A stretch of DNA of 56,547 nt from Pseudomonas sp. S37. Lineage in GTDB: Bacteria > Pseudomonadota > Gammaproteobacteria > Pseudomonadales > Pseudomonadaceae. The stretch lies in assembly GCF_016658545.1 (NCBI RefSeq), contig NZ_JACVZC010000028.1, forward strand, positions 1 to 56,547, written 5' to 3'. A model generated the notes under the pieces. The model did no database searches. It saw only the letters and a program-made list of their open reading frames with translations, and was not told the DNA's origin. Of this stretch, positions 1 through 8,326 are shown piece after piece. Made by a program: the position numbers and the translations under genes. Within the stretch, counting starts at the first letter, position 1. Each line of letters starts with the position of its first letter.

Positions 1-86
1 CGCTCCTACAGGGATCGCGCAGTTTTGCCGATACGCGATCCCTGTAGGAGCGGCCTTGCGTCGCGAAAGGGGCGCAAAGCGCCCCC
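1..86. repeat. REP pair, truncated at window start
   Basis: A perfect 19-bp inverted repeat (1-19 with 34-52) contains the TGTAGGAGCG box. It is followed by the second REP module, GCCTTGCGTCGCGA plus GGGGCGCAAAGCGCCCC (to 86). The first arm starts abruptly at base 1, so the outer half of this REP is missing. This fits a contig end placed in a dispersed repeat. It lies downstream of the ferritin gene and could help terminate or stabilise its transcript. Confidence 0.8.
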
Positions 87-91
87 AGCGA

Positions 92-619
92 TTACAGCCC
101 TTGCAACAGGTCGGACATGTCGTCTGCGTGTTCTTCTTCCTGCGCCAGGATGTCTTCGAAGATGCGCCGCGAAGTCGGGTCCTTGTCGCCAATGTACTGA
201 ATGATCTCGCGGTAGCTATCAATCGCAATCCGCTCTGCCACCAGGTCTTCCAGCACCATCTCCTTCAGCGAGTTACCCGCCACATACTGCGCATGCGAGT
301 TCTTGCTCAGGTTATCCGGGTTGAAGTCCGGCTCGCCGCCCAGCTGCACGATGCGCTCGGCCAGCTTGTCGGCGTGTTCGGCTTCCTGGTTGGCATGCTC
401 CAGAAATTCGCTGGCCGCCACACTGGCCTTGATGCCGCTGGCCATGAAGTAGTGGCGCTTGTAACGCAATACGCACACCAGCTCGGTTGCCAGCGACTCG
501 TTCAGCAGGCGCAGGATTTCCTGGCGATCGGCGTGGTAACCCTCGGTCACTGCGCCTTGCTCGACGTGCTTGCGGGCACGTTCACGCAGGGTTTGCACAT
601 CGGTCAGTTCAGCATTCAT
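92..619 (-). CDS. Bacterioferritin-like ferritin (Dps/Bfr-type four-helix diiron protein)
   Basis: A ferritin-like four-helix protein that would oxidise and store iron or protect against iron-driven oxidative damage in the cytoplasm. With the start used here it has 175 aa. Diiron ligands are visible: a helix-A glutamate near residues 41-46, an E79-A-E-H82 (ExxH) motif on helix B, glutamates near 124-129, and a second ExxH (E161-H164) on helix D. In classical bacterioferritin the residue after the helix-B glutamate is the haem-ligand Met; here it is Ala80, so haem binding is doubtful. The ATG at 617-619 is chosen because GGAG lies 6 nt upstream; an in-frame ATG at 670 would add 17 residues but overlaps osmE. 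The gene follows osmE in the same direction, and both are families linked to stress or stationary phase. The ferritin fold is certain; the subfamily (Dps-like versus Bfr) is less so. Confidence 0.88.
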   Translation of the reverse strand: MNAELTDVQTLRERARKHVEQGAVTEGYHADRQEILRLLNESLATELVCVLRYKRHYFMASGIKASVAASEFLEHANQEAEHADKLAERIVQLGGEPDFNPDNLSKNSHAQYVAGNSLKEMVLEDLVAERIAIDSYREIIQYIGDKDPTSRRIFEDILAQEEEHADDMSDLLQGL

Positions 620-666
620 GTTCATCTCCGAAAGCATCAGGGTGGTCATGGGGTGTTTTGAGAGAC

Positions 667-1008
667 TCACGCGCCGCGTACGGCTTCGCTGTCTTCTTCG
701 CGTTGTTTGCAGGTTTTGAAGCCTTTGGCATCAACATGCCCGGTGGCGTCGAAACGCACGTAGTAGGGCTGCTGCTTGCCATCGTGGTTGAGGATGTAGT
801 CGTTGCAGGTGCCCCCGTGGGGCAGGTCGATCACGTTCGACGGGCTGCCGCCAATGGCGATGACCTTCTGCATGGTCATGCCATGCTCTACCTGCTTGAC
901 CAGCGGCTCGTCGCGGTAGGTGACGTAGTCCACCGGGTTTTCCGGGCGGCTGCCGCAGGCGGCCAGGGTGGCGCTAGCCAGAAGGATTGCCAGGGTCTGC
1001 TTGTACAT
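667..1008 (-). CDS. osmE: OsmE-like outer-membrane lipoprotein (SmpA/OmlA domain)
   Basis: A 113-aa lipoprotein. The N-terminus has a short signal peptide ending in a lipobox (LAAC, modified Cys at residue 18). The mature part carries the SmpA/OmlA-type fold with the typical 'V..IGGSPSNVIDLPHGGTCNDY' pattern (residues 49-70) seen in osmotically inducible OsmE; the two remaining Cys may pair. Its role is probably in the envelope under osmotic or stationary stress, by family analogy. The start is supported by AGGAG 8 nt upstream. The ferritin gene follows about 50 nt downstream, suggesting co-transcription. A 7-bp palindrome (TGTGGTT-TGG-AACCACA, 1034-1050) lies upstream in the divergent region shared with the lipase gene and could be an operator. 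Confidence 0.85.
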   Translation of the reverse strand: MYKQTLAILLASATLAACGSRPENPVDYVTYRDEPLVKQVEHGMTMQKVIAIGGSPSNVIDLPHGGTCNDYILNHDGKQQPYYVRFDATGHVDAKGFKTCKQREEDSEAVRGA

Positions 1009-1131
1009 GGTCCCGCTCCTTGCAAAGGGTCTGTGTGGTTTGGAACCACAGCGCGCGCCGGGAGTTCGATTGCGATGGTCATGAAGGCCGCTGTAGTGTT
1101 GGCCGATCGTCCACGGAAGAGGGCTGGGGCA

Positions 1132-2022
1132 ATGCAGCAGGAATTGGCCACGCGATACCCGTTGGTGCTGGTGCCGGGCATGCTCGGCTTTGTCCGGGTG
1201 GTGCTCTACCCCTACTGGTTCGGCATTGTTCCGGCCTTGCGCAAGGGCGGCGCGCAGGTGTTCCCGGTGCAGGTGTCACCACTGCATTCCAGCGAGGTGC
1301 GCGGCGAGCAGTTGCTGGCGATCATCGAAGACATCTGCCAGCGCACCGGCGCAGCAAAGGTCAACCTCATCGGCCACAGCCAGGGCGCCCTGAGTGCGCG
1401 CTATGCCGCAGCCAGGCGGCCCGGGCGGGTGGCGTCGGTCACTTCGGTGGCAGGGCCCAACCATGGCTCGGAGCTGGCCGACCACCTGGAACGCACGGCG
1501 CCGGGCGACTCGCCCCAGGGGCGCATCCTCAAGGCCGTGTTGCATGGCTTTGCCGTGCTGCTGGTGTGGCTGGAAACCGGCTGGCGGCGTGACCCGTTGC
1601 CGGTGGATGTGCATGCCTCGCACCAGTCGCTGACCAGTGCCGGGGTGGCGCTGTTCAACCAGGCTTATCCACAGGGCCTGCCAGACACCTGGGGCGGGGA
1701 AGGGGCCTATGAGGTCAATGGCGTGCGCTACTACTCATGGTCCGGCACCTTGCAGCCTGGCCTGACCGACCAGGGACGCAACCGCTTTGACGGCAGCAAC
1801 CGCTTCTGCCGCCTGTTCGCACGCAGTTTCGTCAAGGAAAAGGGCCATTGCGACGGCATGGTCGGGCGCTTCAGTTCGCACCTGGGGCAGGTGATCGGCG
1901 ACGACTACCCGCTAGACCACCTGGACATCGTCAACCAGTCGCTCGGCGCCGTGGGCAAGGGCGCCGAACCGGTGCGGCTGTTCACCGAACACGCCGCGCG
2001 GCTCAAGGCAGCCGGGCTTTAG
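1132..2022 (+). CDS. Triacylglycerol lipase / alpha-beta hydrolase
   Basis: A 296-aa alpha/beta hydrolase of the Pseudomonas family I lipase type, which hydrolyses ester bonds of acylglycerols. The start region reads YPLVLVPGMLGF, the classic lipase oxyanion segment. The nucleophile elbow is GHSQG with Ser83. The Asp and His of the triad probably lie in HCDGMVGRFSS and DHLDIVNQ near the C-terminus, the region that also holds the calcium site in this family. No Sec signal peptide is visible from this start, unlike secreted LipA, and no lipase foldase (lif) gene is adjacent, so it may act inside the cell or leave by another route. In-frame ATGs at 1075 and 1081 would add about 17-19 residues but do not create a signal peptide. 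The stop overlaps the convergent EamA gene by a few bases. Confidence 0.88.
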   Translation: MQQELATRYPLVLVPGMLGFVRVVLYPYWFGIVPALRKGGAQVFPVQVSPLHSSEVRGEQLLAIIEDICQRTGAAKVNLIGHSQGALSARYAAARRPGRVASVTSVAGPNHGSELADHLERTAPGDSPQGRILKAVLHGFAVLLVWLETGWRRDPLPVDVHASHQSLTSAGVALFNQAYPQGLPDTWGGEGAYEVNGVRYYSWSGTLQPGLTDQGRNRFDGSNRFCRLFARSFVKEKGHCDGMVGRFSSHLGQVIGDDYPLDHLDIVNQSLGAVGKGAEPVRLFTEHAARLKAAGL

Positions 2023-2891
2023 CGGCGGATCGGCGTGGTCCAGCGTTCGGCCAGTACCACGCCGGCCAGGGTCAGCAGGCCGCCGACGAGGTGATAGCTG
2101 GCCAGTTGCTCGTCGAGCACCACGGCGGCGATCAGCGCGGTGACCAGCGGCAGCAGGTTGAAAAACAGCGTGGTACGGCTTGGGCCCAGGCGGTGCACGG
2201 CCTGCATCCACACCAGTGGCGCGATCATCGAGGCCAGTACGCAGGCATACAGCACCAGGCCGATGTTGTGGCTGTTCAGGCCGGTCTTGTCCGAAAGCAG
2301 GAACAGCGGCAGCAAGACGATGATGGCCACCAGCACCTGCAGGTACAGCAGCTGCATCGGCGGCAGGCGCAGCTGCCATTTTTTCAGCAGGAAGCTGTAC
2401 AGCGCGTAGGCCAGGGTAGCCACCAGCATCAGCAGGTCACCGCTGTTCAGGCCTTGCTGCAGCAGGCTGGCGGGGTGGCCGGCACTGACCACTTCCAGCA
2501 CGCCAAAGAACGACACCAGTGCGCCCAGCAGGGCGCCGTAGCTCAGGCGCTGGCCCAGCCAGGCGATGGACAGCGCCAGTGACATCAGCGGCATCAGCGA
2601 AAGGATGATGCCCATGTTGGTGGCGCTGGTGATGCTGGCGGCGAAGTAGGCCAGGCTCTGGTACAGCGCCATGCCCAGCACACCGAGCACGAACACCTTG
2701 GCCAGGTGCGGGCGGATGGCGGCGCGGTTGCGCCACACGGCGGGCAGCAGGAACGGGGTGAACAGCAGGCCGGCCAGCAGCCAGCGGTAGAAGCCGATCT
2801 CGGCGGGGTGGATGGCACCGGCGGACATCTTGGTAACCACGGTGTTGCCGGCCCAGATGAGAATGGCGGTGAGGGGGAACAGGTAGTTCAT
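2019..2891 (-). CDS. EamA/DMT-family membrane exporter
   Basis: A 290-aa integral membrane protein of the drug/metabolite transporter superfamily, with about ten hydrophobic segments arranged as two EamA repeats. The first repeat starts at NYLFPLTAILIWAGNTVV and the second after the KKWQLRL loop near the middle. Members export amino acids, metabolites or toxic compounds; the substrate cannot be read from sequence. The ATG at 2889-2891 is preferred because upstream sequence is a REP element, whose translation gives only artefactual residues. An AraC-family regulator with a cupin sensor domain is transcribed divergently across the REP pair, a common pairing in which the regulator controls the exporter. 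That link is inference from position only. Confidence 0.86.
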   Translation of the reverse strand: MNYLFPLTAILIWAGNTVVTKMSAGAIHPAEIGFYRWLLAGLLFTPFLLPAVWRNRAAIRPHLAKVFVLGVLGMALYQSLAYFAASITSATNMGIILSLMPLMSLALSIAWLGQRLSYGALLGALVSFFGVLEVVSAGHPASLLQQGLNSGDLLMLVATLAYALYSFLLKKWQLRLPPMQLLYLQVLVAIIVLLPLFLLSDKTGLNSHNIGLVLYACVLASMIAPLVWMQAVHRLGPSRTTLFFNLLPLVTALIAAVVLDEQLASYHLVGGLLTLAGVVLAERWTTPIRR

Positions 2892-2919
2892 GTAGCGGGG
2901 TACTCGTTTTGGGCGGATG

Positions 2920-3058
2920 GGGCTGCTTTGCAGCCCTTCGCGGGTAAACCCGCTCCTACAAAGGACCGCGCAAGTCCGGTGGAACGCGGATCTTTCCCAT
3001 GGCAACGCTGACCGTTGTAGGAGCGGGTTTACCCGCGAAGGCCTGCGCAGCAGGCCCC
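2920..3058. repeat. REP pair (inverted, hybrid arms)
   Basis: Two facing REPs, each joining a GGGCTGC/GCAGCCC-type stem to the TTCGCGGGTAAACCCGCTCCTACA core: left arm 2920-2961, right arm 3014-3058. They sit between the divergent EamA and AraC genes, so any promoters for both lie beside or within the repeat. Confidence 0.85.
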
Positions 3059-3134
3059 GATTGCAGCCATTATGAGCTGTCCGTCCACAAGCCTATACTC
3101 CTATCCAGACAACCCACCCCGCCAAACAGTCAGC

Positions 3135-3923
3135 ATGCAGCGCAAATACCTCGACATCCCCCAGTTCAGCCAACTCCCGGCCCCGGTGTACTTCCGCCAT
3201 GACGAGTTCGGCGCCGACACCCACAGCGCCCTGCACCAGCACGCCTGGGGCCAGCTGAACTACACCGCCCACGGCGTAATGCACCTGGAGGCCGCCGGCC
3301 AGCGCTTCCTGTCGCCGCCGCACTACGCGGTGTGGGTGCCACCCGACACCGCGCATGGCTGCTACAACCCGCAGGCCATCGTCTACCGTTCGATCTACCT
3401 CGACCGCAGCCTCTGCACCGCGCTGCCGCAGCAACCGTGTAGCCTGATGGTCAGCGACATCCTCAAGGCCATCCTCGCCGACTTCGCCCGGCGTGACCTC
3501 AAGGTGGCCGAAAGCGAGCGCGATCAGCGCCTGGTGCAGGTGCTGATCGACCAGCTGCTGCTGGCGCCCACCCAGGCCTGCTACCTGCCGTTCGCCCACA
3601 GCGAAGGCCTGCGCCAGGTGCTCGACGCGCTCAGTGCCGAACCTGGCGACAACCGCCCGCTGGCCGAGTGGGCCGCCCGCGTGCACGTCAGCGAACGTAC
3701 CCTGGCCCGACAGTTCCTGCGTGAGCTGGGCATCAGCTTTGGCGAGTGGCGCCTGCGCCTGCGTTTTCTGCGCGCCATCGAGGCGCTGGAAGCCGGCCTG
3801 CCGATCCAGGCCATTGCCTTCGACCTCGGCTACAGCAGCGCGTCGGCGTTCATCGCCATGTTCCAGCGCCAGGCCCAGTGCACACCCGAGCAGTACCGCC
3901 GGCAGGCACGGGCAGGGCGCTGA
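3135..3923 (+). CDS. AraC-family transcriptional regulator with cupin sensor
   Basis: A 262-aa regulator. Residues 1-100 resemble an AraC-type cupin (histidine-rich HQHAWGQLNY stretch, then VPPDTAHGC). Residues 165-258 hold the two helix-turn-helix motifs, the first around LAEWAARVHVSERTLARQFL and the second around IQAIAFDLGYSSASAFIAMF, ending with the family's CTPEQYRR. The start at 3135 (MQRKYLD) matches usual length; an ATG at 3072 would add 21 residues and lies next to the REP. The nearby divergent EamA exporter is the obvious candidate target. The effector is unknown. Confidence 0.87.
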   Translation: MQRKYLDIPQFSQLPAPVYFRHDEFGADTHSALHQHAWGQLNYTAHGVMHLEAAGQRFLSPPHYAVWVPPDTAHGCYNPQAIVYRSIYLDRSLCTALPQQPCSLMVSDILKAILADFARRDLKVAESERDQRLVQVLIDQLLLAPTQACYLPFAHSEGLRQVLDALSAEPGDNRPLAEWAARVHVSERTLARQFLRELGISFGEWRLRLRFLRAIEALEAGLPIQAIAFDLGYSSASAFIAMFQRQAQCTPEQYRRQARAGR

Positions 3924-3985
3924 GAATTCTTGGCTACACTCAGCTCGATCCCGTGCATCGGGCGCGGCGACAAGGAGACCACTCC

Positions 3986-4273
3986 ATGAAAGTGCTGCAA
4001 ATCCCCTTACTGGCGCTGGCGGTGTTGTTCAGCGCCCAAGGTTTCGCTGCCAACACTGCGCAGCAGGAAAAAATGAAAACCTGCAATGCCGACGCCACCA
4101 CCAAGGCCCTCAAGGGCGATGAGCGCAAAGCCTTCATGAGCACCTGCCTGAAGAAAGACGTGCCACAAACCCAGCAAGAGAAGATGAAAACCTGCAACGC
4201 CGATGCCACCACCAAAGCCCTCAAGGGTGATGAGCGCAAGGCGTACATGAGCGATTGCCTGAAGAAGAAATGA
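3986..4273 (+). CDS. psiF: PsiF-repeat small exported protein
   Basis: A 95-aa protein with a Sec signal peptide (cleavage likely after QGFAA, residue ~22). The mature part is two near-identical copies of the PsiF repeat: QQEKMKTCNADATTKALKGD ... ERKA-[FY]-MS-[TD]-CLKK, 37 residues apart. Each copy has two Cys, so each may fold as a disulfide-locked helical hairpin in the periplasm. PsiF is phosphate-starvation inducible in E. coli, but its biochemical role is unknown. The start has a good AAGGAG at 3972-3977. Upstream, CTACACT near 3936 resembles a sigma-70/sigma-S -10 element, and no convincing Pho box was seen. The DNA copies differ mainly at synonymous positions, which implies protein-level selection on both. 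Confidence 0.9.
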   Translation: MKVLQIPLLALAVLFSAQGFAANTAQQEKMKTCNADATTKALKGDERKAFMSTCLKKDVPQTQQEKMKTCNADATTKALKGDERKAYMSDCLKKK

Positions 4274-4343
4274 CCTGCGCCTATGCCTGCAGGCCCAAGG
4301 CTGGCAGACTGCGGGCATTCCTGCTGTCTGCCGTCGAGGCTGT

Positions 4344-5351
4344 ATGACTTTCACCCCCCGCCAGATCACCCTGGCCAGTCTGATCATCGTCATGGCCGGG
4401 CTGCTGCTGGCTTTGCCCCTGAAGTTGCTGCCCAGCCTGCTCGCCGGCCTGCTGGTGTTCGAACTGGTCAATATGCTGACCCCGCGGCTGCAACCGCTGA
4501 TCGCCGGCCAGCGCGCCCGCTGGCTGGCCGTGGCGCTGCTGGGCACGCTGGTGGTGACCACCCTGGCGCTGCTGATTGCCGGTGCCTTCAGCTTCCTGCT
4601 GCACGAGGCAGAAAACCCCGGGGCCTCGCTGGACAAGTTCATGGCCCTGGTGGAGCGTGCCCGTGGCCAGCTGCCGCCGTTTATCGAAGGCTACCTGCCA
4701 GCCAGTGCTGCCGAGTTCAAGGTCGCCATTGGTGACTGGATCAAGAGCCACCTCAGCGACCTGCAACTGGTAGGCAAGGGCATGGCGCACATGTTCGTGA
4801 CGCTGCTGATCGGCATGATCCTCGGCGCCATCATCGCCTTGCAGCGCATCCCCGACATTTCCCGGCGCAAGCCACTGGCGGCGGCGCTGTTCGAACGGCT
4901 GAACCTGCTGGTACAGGCGTTTCGCAACATCGTATTCGCGCAGATCAAGATCTCGCTGCTGAACACCGCTTTCACCGGTATCTTCCTGGCCGTGGTATTG
5001 CCGCTGTTCGACGTGCACCTGCCGCTGACCAAGACCCTGATCGTGCTGACCTTCCTGCTGGGCCTGCTGCCGGTGATCGGCAACCTGATGTCCAACACGC
5101 TGATCACCATTGTCGGTTTGTCGCTGTCGATCTGGGTGGCGGCGGCGGCGCTGGGTTACCTGATCGTCATCCACAAGGTCGAGTACTTCCTCAACGCGAA
5201 GATCGTGGGCGGGCAGATCAGTGCCAAGGCGTGGGAGCTGTTGCTGGCGATGCTGGTGTTCGAGGCGGCGTTCGGGCTGCCTGGGGTGGTGGCGGGGCCG
5301 GTTTACTATGCCTACCTGAAGAGTGAGCTGAAGCGGGCGGAGCTGGTTTGA
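4344..5351 (+). CDS. AI-2E/PerM-family membrane protein
   Basis: A 335-aa integral membrane protein of the AI-2E transporter (PerM/YdiK/YhhT) family. Hydrophobic segments lie near residues 8-25, 30-45, 62-88, 150-170, 205-230, 235-265, 268-290 and 305-330, with a large soluble loop between about 90 and 145 as in this family. The GLLPVIGNLMSNT and C-terminal GLPGVVAGPVYYAYLK segments match the conserved core. Members have been linked to autoinducer-2 export or to Na+/H+ antiport, so the substrate is not assignable here. It follows psiF by about 70 bases and is followed by a REP pair. Confidence 0.85.
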   Translation: MTFTPRQITLASLIIVMAGLLLALPLKLLPSLLAGLLVFELVNMLTPRLQPLIAGQRARWLAVALLGTLVVTTLALLIAGAFSFLLHEAENPGASLDKFMALVERARGQLPPFIEGYLPASAAEFKVAIGDWIKSHLSDLQLVGKGMAHMFVTLLIGMILGAIIALQRIPDISRRKPLAAALFERLNLLVQAFRNIVFAQIKISLLNTAFTGIFLAVVLPLFDVHLPLTKTLIVLTFLLGLLPVIGNLMSNTLITIVGLSLSIWVAAAALGYLIVIHKVEYFLNAKIVGGQISAKAWELLLAMLVFEAAFGLPGVVAGPVYYAYLKSELKRAELV

Positions 5352-5362
5352 TTATTGGGTGA

Positions 5363-5473
5363 CCTGTACCGGCCTCTTCGCGGGTAAACCCGCTCCCACA
5401 GGTAATGCACAAATCTTGAAATCTGTGCGATCCCTTGTAGGAGCGGGTTTACCCGCGAAGAGGCCAGTACAGG
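5363..5473. repeat. REP pair
   Basis: Facing arms: 5363-5402 (CCTGTACCGGCCTCTTCGCG ... CCCACAGG) and 5435-5473 (TTGTAGGAGCGGGTTTACCC ... GTACAGG). It lies between the convergent permease and Hsp70 genes and could serve as a bidirectional terminator or stabiliser. Confidence 0.88.
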
Positions 5474-5487
5474 CTAAAAAAGATGGA

Positions 5488-6759
5488 TCAGGCTACGCCA
5501 TACCGCTTACGCGCCTCGATGGCCAGCCCGCTACCGATGCTGCCAAAGATATTGCCTTCCACATGCCGCGCATTCGGCAGCATCGCCGACACGCTGTTGC
5601 GCAGCGCCGGAATCCCGCTGGAACCGCCGGTGAAGAACACTGTGTCGACCTGCCCTTCGCTCACCCCAGCCTTGGCCAGCAGCTCGCTCACACTGCCGCG
5701 CACACGCTCCAGTAACCCTTCGATCGCCTCTTCGAACAGCACGCGGGTCAGTTCTGCGGTCAGCTCCGGCTCGACCCGGCGCAAATCGATACGGCGGCTC
5801 TCTTGCTCGGTCAGCTCGATCTTGCTGGCTTCCACTTCCATCGCCAACCAGTGCCCGGCGCGCTGTTCGATCAGCTTGAACAGGCGGTCGATACCGAAGC
5901 TGTCCTCGATGTCGTAACGCATGCTGCCCAGCGCCAGCTGCGACTTTTGCGAATACAGGGCGTTGATGGTATGCCAGGTAGCCAGGTTGAGGTGGTAGCT
6001 GGTCGGCATCAGTGCGCCGCTTTTCATGCGGCTGCCGTAGCCGAACAGCGGCATTACACCCTGCAGGCTCAACTGCTTGTCGAAGTCGGTCCCGCCGATG
6101 TGCACGCCACCGGTGGCGAGGATGTCGCTCTGGCGCTCGGCGACCAGGTGGCGCTCGGGCGACAGGCGGATCAGGGTGAAGTCCGAGGTACCCCCGCCGA
6201 TGTCGACGATCAGTACCAGCTCTTCGCGGCTGATGCCCGACTCGTAGTCGAAGGCTGCTGCAATCGGCTCGTACTGGAACGACACGTCCTTGAAGCCGAT
6301 CTTGCGCGCCACGTCGGCCAGGGTGTCTTCGGCCTCCTGGTCGGCGGCCGGGTCTTCGTCGACGAAGAACACCGGGCGGCCCAGCACCACCTGGTCAAAT
6401 TCACGACCAGCGGCGGCCTCGGCGCGCTTCTTCAGCTCGCCGATGAACATGCCCAGCAGGTCCTTGAACGGCAGGGCGCTGCCCAGCACGCTGGTGTCGT
6501 GCTTGATCAGCTTGGAGCCCAGCAGGCTTTTCAGCGAGCGCATCAGGCGGCCTTCGTAGCCTTCCAGGTACTCGTGCAGTGCCAGGCGGCCATAAACCGG
6601 GCGCCGCTCTTCGATATTGAAGAACACCACCGAAGGCAAGGTGATCTTGCCGTCTTCCAGGGCAATCAGCGACTCCGTGCCAGGGCGGTGCCAGCCGACC
6701 GTGGAGTTGGAGGTGCCAAAGTCGATGCCCAGGGCGCGGGCCGGGGATACGTCAGACAT
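5488..6759 (-). CDS. yegD: Short Hsp70-family chaperone (YegD-like)
   Basis: A 423-aa Hsp70 ATPase-domain protein. The phosphate-1 loop [13 protein letters not shown] is at residues 11-23, the phosphate-2 motif [15 protein letters not shown] near the middle, and the adenosine motif [13 protein letters not shown] near residues 373-385. DnaK has about 640 residues; this protein ends just after the nucleotide-binding domain, so it lacks the substrate-binding domain and lid. E. coli YegD has the same architecture. It is transcribed divergently from cbpA-cbpM, which encode a J-protein and its modulator, so a functional pairing is possible but unproven. The start has an upstream GGAAGC and the length fits the family. 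Confidence 0.88.
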   Translation of the reverse strand: MSDVSPARALGIDFGTSNSTVGWHRPGTESLIALEDGKITLPSVVFFNIEERRPVYGRLALHEYLEGYEGRLMRSLKSLLGSKLIKHDTSVLGSALPFKDLLGMFIGELKKRAEAAAGREFDQVVLGRPVFFVDEDPAADQEAEDTLADVARKIGFKDVSFQYEPIAAAFDYESGISREELVLIVDIGGGTSDFTLIRLSPERHLVAERQSDILATGGVHIGGTDFDKQLSLQGVMPLFGYGSRMKSGALMPTSYHLNLATWHTINALYSQKSQLALGSMRYDIEDSFGIDRLFKLIEQRAGHWLAMEVEASKIELTEQESRRIDLRRVEPELTAELTRVLFEEAIEGLLERVRGSVSELLAKAGVSEGQVDTVFFTGGSSGIPALRNSVSAMLPNARHVEGNIFGSIGSGLAIEARKRYGVA

Positions 6760-6857
6760 GGGGAAAAAGCTTCCGGAGGCAAAACGGCCGCGCAGTGTAT
6801 GCCAGTTGGCTACAGAATCAAGACCAGTCGTCTGCGATGGAGCAAACCCAAGGCGGC

Positions 6858-6885
6858 CTTGAAAGGCTATGCTTGACCCCTATCT
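6858..6885 (+). promoter_or_regulatory. Candidate sigma-32 heat-shock promoter for cbpA
   Basis: CTTGAA at 6858-6863 and CCCCTATCT at 6877-6885 are separated by 13 bases. This matches the sigma-32 pattern (CTTGAA, 13-17 spacer, CCCCATnT) in both boxes. The predicted start would lie about 40-45 bases before the cbpA ATG. Expression of a J-protein from a heat-shock promoter makes biological sense. Confidence 0.65.
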
Positions 6886-6935
6886 TTAACTGCATCTTCT
6901 GTTGCAACACGCACTTTCACACTGGTGATCCACAG

Positions 6936-7892
6936 ATGGACTTCAAAGACTATTACAAGATACTTGGCGTAGAGCCCACGGCGGACGAAAAGGCCATCAA
7001 GGCCGCGTACCGCAAGCTGGCGCGCAAGTATCACCCCGATGTCAGCAAGGAGCGCGACGCCGAGGACAAATTCAAAGAGGCCAACGAGGCCTACGAGGTG
7101 CTGGGCGACGCGCAGAAACGTGCCGAGTTCGATGAAATCCGCAAGTACGGCGGCCAGCATGGCCGGCCGTTCCAGGCACCACCGGGCTGGGAAAGCCGCG
7201 GCGGTGCGGGTGGCGGTTTCGAGGGCGGCGATTTCTCCGACTTCTTCAGCTCGATCTTTGGCAACCGCGGCGGCAACCCATTCGGTGGCGCCCGGCAGCA
7301 GCAACGCAGTGCCGGCAGGCGGGGGCAGGACGTGGAGCTTGAACTGGCAGTATTCCTTGAAGAGACCCTTAGCAAGGAGTCCAAGCAGATCAGCTTCCAG
7401 GTGCCGCAAACCAATGCCATGGGCCAGCGCACCGGCTTCACCACCAAGACCCTGAACGTGAAGATTCCGGCCGGGGTGACCGACGGCGAGCGCATCCGCC
7501 TGAAGGGCCAGGGCGCGCCGGGCAGTGGCGGCGGGGCCAATGGCGACCTGTTCCTGACCATCCGCATGGCACCGCACCCGCTGTTCGATGTCGAAGGTCA
7601 TGACCTGATCATCACCGTGCCACTGGCACCGTGGGAGGCTGCGCTGGGCACCAAGGTGGCGGTGCCGACCCTGGAAGGCAAGATCAACCTGACCATCCGC
7701 CCCGACAGCCAGAGCGGCCAGCGCCTGCGCGTACCGGGCAAGGGCCTGGCCAACAAGAACGGCGAGCGCGGCAACCTGTACGCGCAGTTGAAAGTGGTCA
7801 TGCCACCGGCATCCGACGAGTCTGCCCGCGAACTGTGGACAAAGCTTTCCGAGAAGGCCGCGTTCAACCCGAGGACACAATGGAGTAAGTGA
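6936..7892 (+). CDS. cbpA: J-domain co-chaperone CbpA
   Basis: A 318-aa class B DnaJ homologue. The J domain covers residues 1-70 ([20 protein letters not shown], then the HPD motif in KYHPDVSK). A Gly/Phe-rich linker (about 70-130: [20 protein letters not shown]) follows, then two C-terminal beta domains that bind clients. It lacks the zinc-finger cysteines of DnaJ, which marks it as CbpA-type. It stimulates DnaK ATPase activity, and CbpA also binds curved DNA in E. coli. The ATG at 6936 begins exactly at the J domain. The downstream gene cbpM, three bases away, encodes its specific inhibitor. A sigma-32-like promoter lies upstream. Confidence 0.93.
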   Translation: MDFKDYYKILGVEPTADEKAIKAAYRKLARKYHPDVSKERDAEDKFKEANEAYEVLGDAQKRAEFDEIRKYGGQHGRPFQAPPGWESRGGAGGGFEGGDFSDFFSSIFGNRGGNPFGGARQQQRSAGRRGQDVELELAVFLEETLSKESKQISFQVPQTNAMGQRTGFTTKTLNVKIPAGVTDGERIRLKGQGAPGSGGGANGDLFLTIRMAPHPLFDVEGHDLIITVPLAPWEAALGTKVAVPTLEGKINLTIRPDSQSGQRLRVPGKGLANKNGERGNLYAQLKVVMPPASDESARELWTKLSEKAAFNPRTQWSK

Positions 7893-7894
7893 TC

Positions 7895-8200
7895 ATGAGC
7901 AGCACCCTGATCGTTCAACTGGACATGCGTACCTTGTGTCAGGAAGCCGATGTCACGGCGGACTGCGTGATCGAAATCGTCGAACACGGCATTGTCGAAC
8001 CTTCCGGGCGAACGCCGGAGGACTGGCTGTTTGACGATCAGGCGCCGTTGTTGGCCAAACGCGCGGCGAAGTTGCACCAGGAGCTGGAGCTGGAATGGGA
8101 AGGGGTGGCGCTGGCGCTGGAGTTGCTGCAGGAAGTGCAGCAGCTGCGTAGTGAGAACAGCATGCTGAAGCAGAGGCTGGGCAGGTTTACCCAGATGTGA
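7895..8200 (+). CDS. cbpM: Chaperone modulator CbpM
   Basis: A 101-aa MerR-like helical protein of the CbpM family, which binds the J domain of CbpA and blocks its co-chaperone and DNA-binding activities. It shows an N-terminal winged-helix-like part (MRTLCQEADVTADCVIEIVE ... GIVEP, residues 11-38) and a C-terminal coiled coil (LALELLQEVQQLRSENSML near 74-92). The start at 7895 is chosen with GGAG 9 nt upstream, inside the end of cbpA. A GTG at 7889 is possible. The tight coupling with cbpA fits a partner-inhibitor pair. A REP pair follows. Confidence 0.88.
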   Translation: MSSTLIVQLDMRTLCQEADVTADCVIEIVEHGIVEPSGRTPEDWLFDDQAPLLAKRAAKLHQELELEWEGVALALELLQEVQQLRSENSMLKQRLGRFTQM

Positions 8201-8203
8201 GGG

Positions 8204-8317
8204 TTGCAGGCCCGGCCTCTTCGCGGGTAAACCCGCTCCCACAGGTACAGCACAGGTTTCGGGAAATGTGCGGTCCCTGTGGGAGCGGGTTTACCCGCGA
8301 AGAGGCCATGCCTGCAA
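8204..8317. repeat. REP pair
   Basis: Facing arms: TTGCAGGCCCGGCCTCTTCG... (from 8204) and ...GCGAAGAGGCCATGCCTGCAA (to 8317), with GCGGGTAAACCCGC cores. Located between convergent cbpM and the acetyltransferase gene. Confidence 0.88.
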
Positions 8318-8326
8318 GCATCAAAC

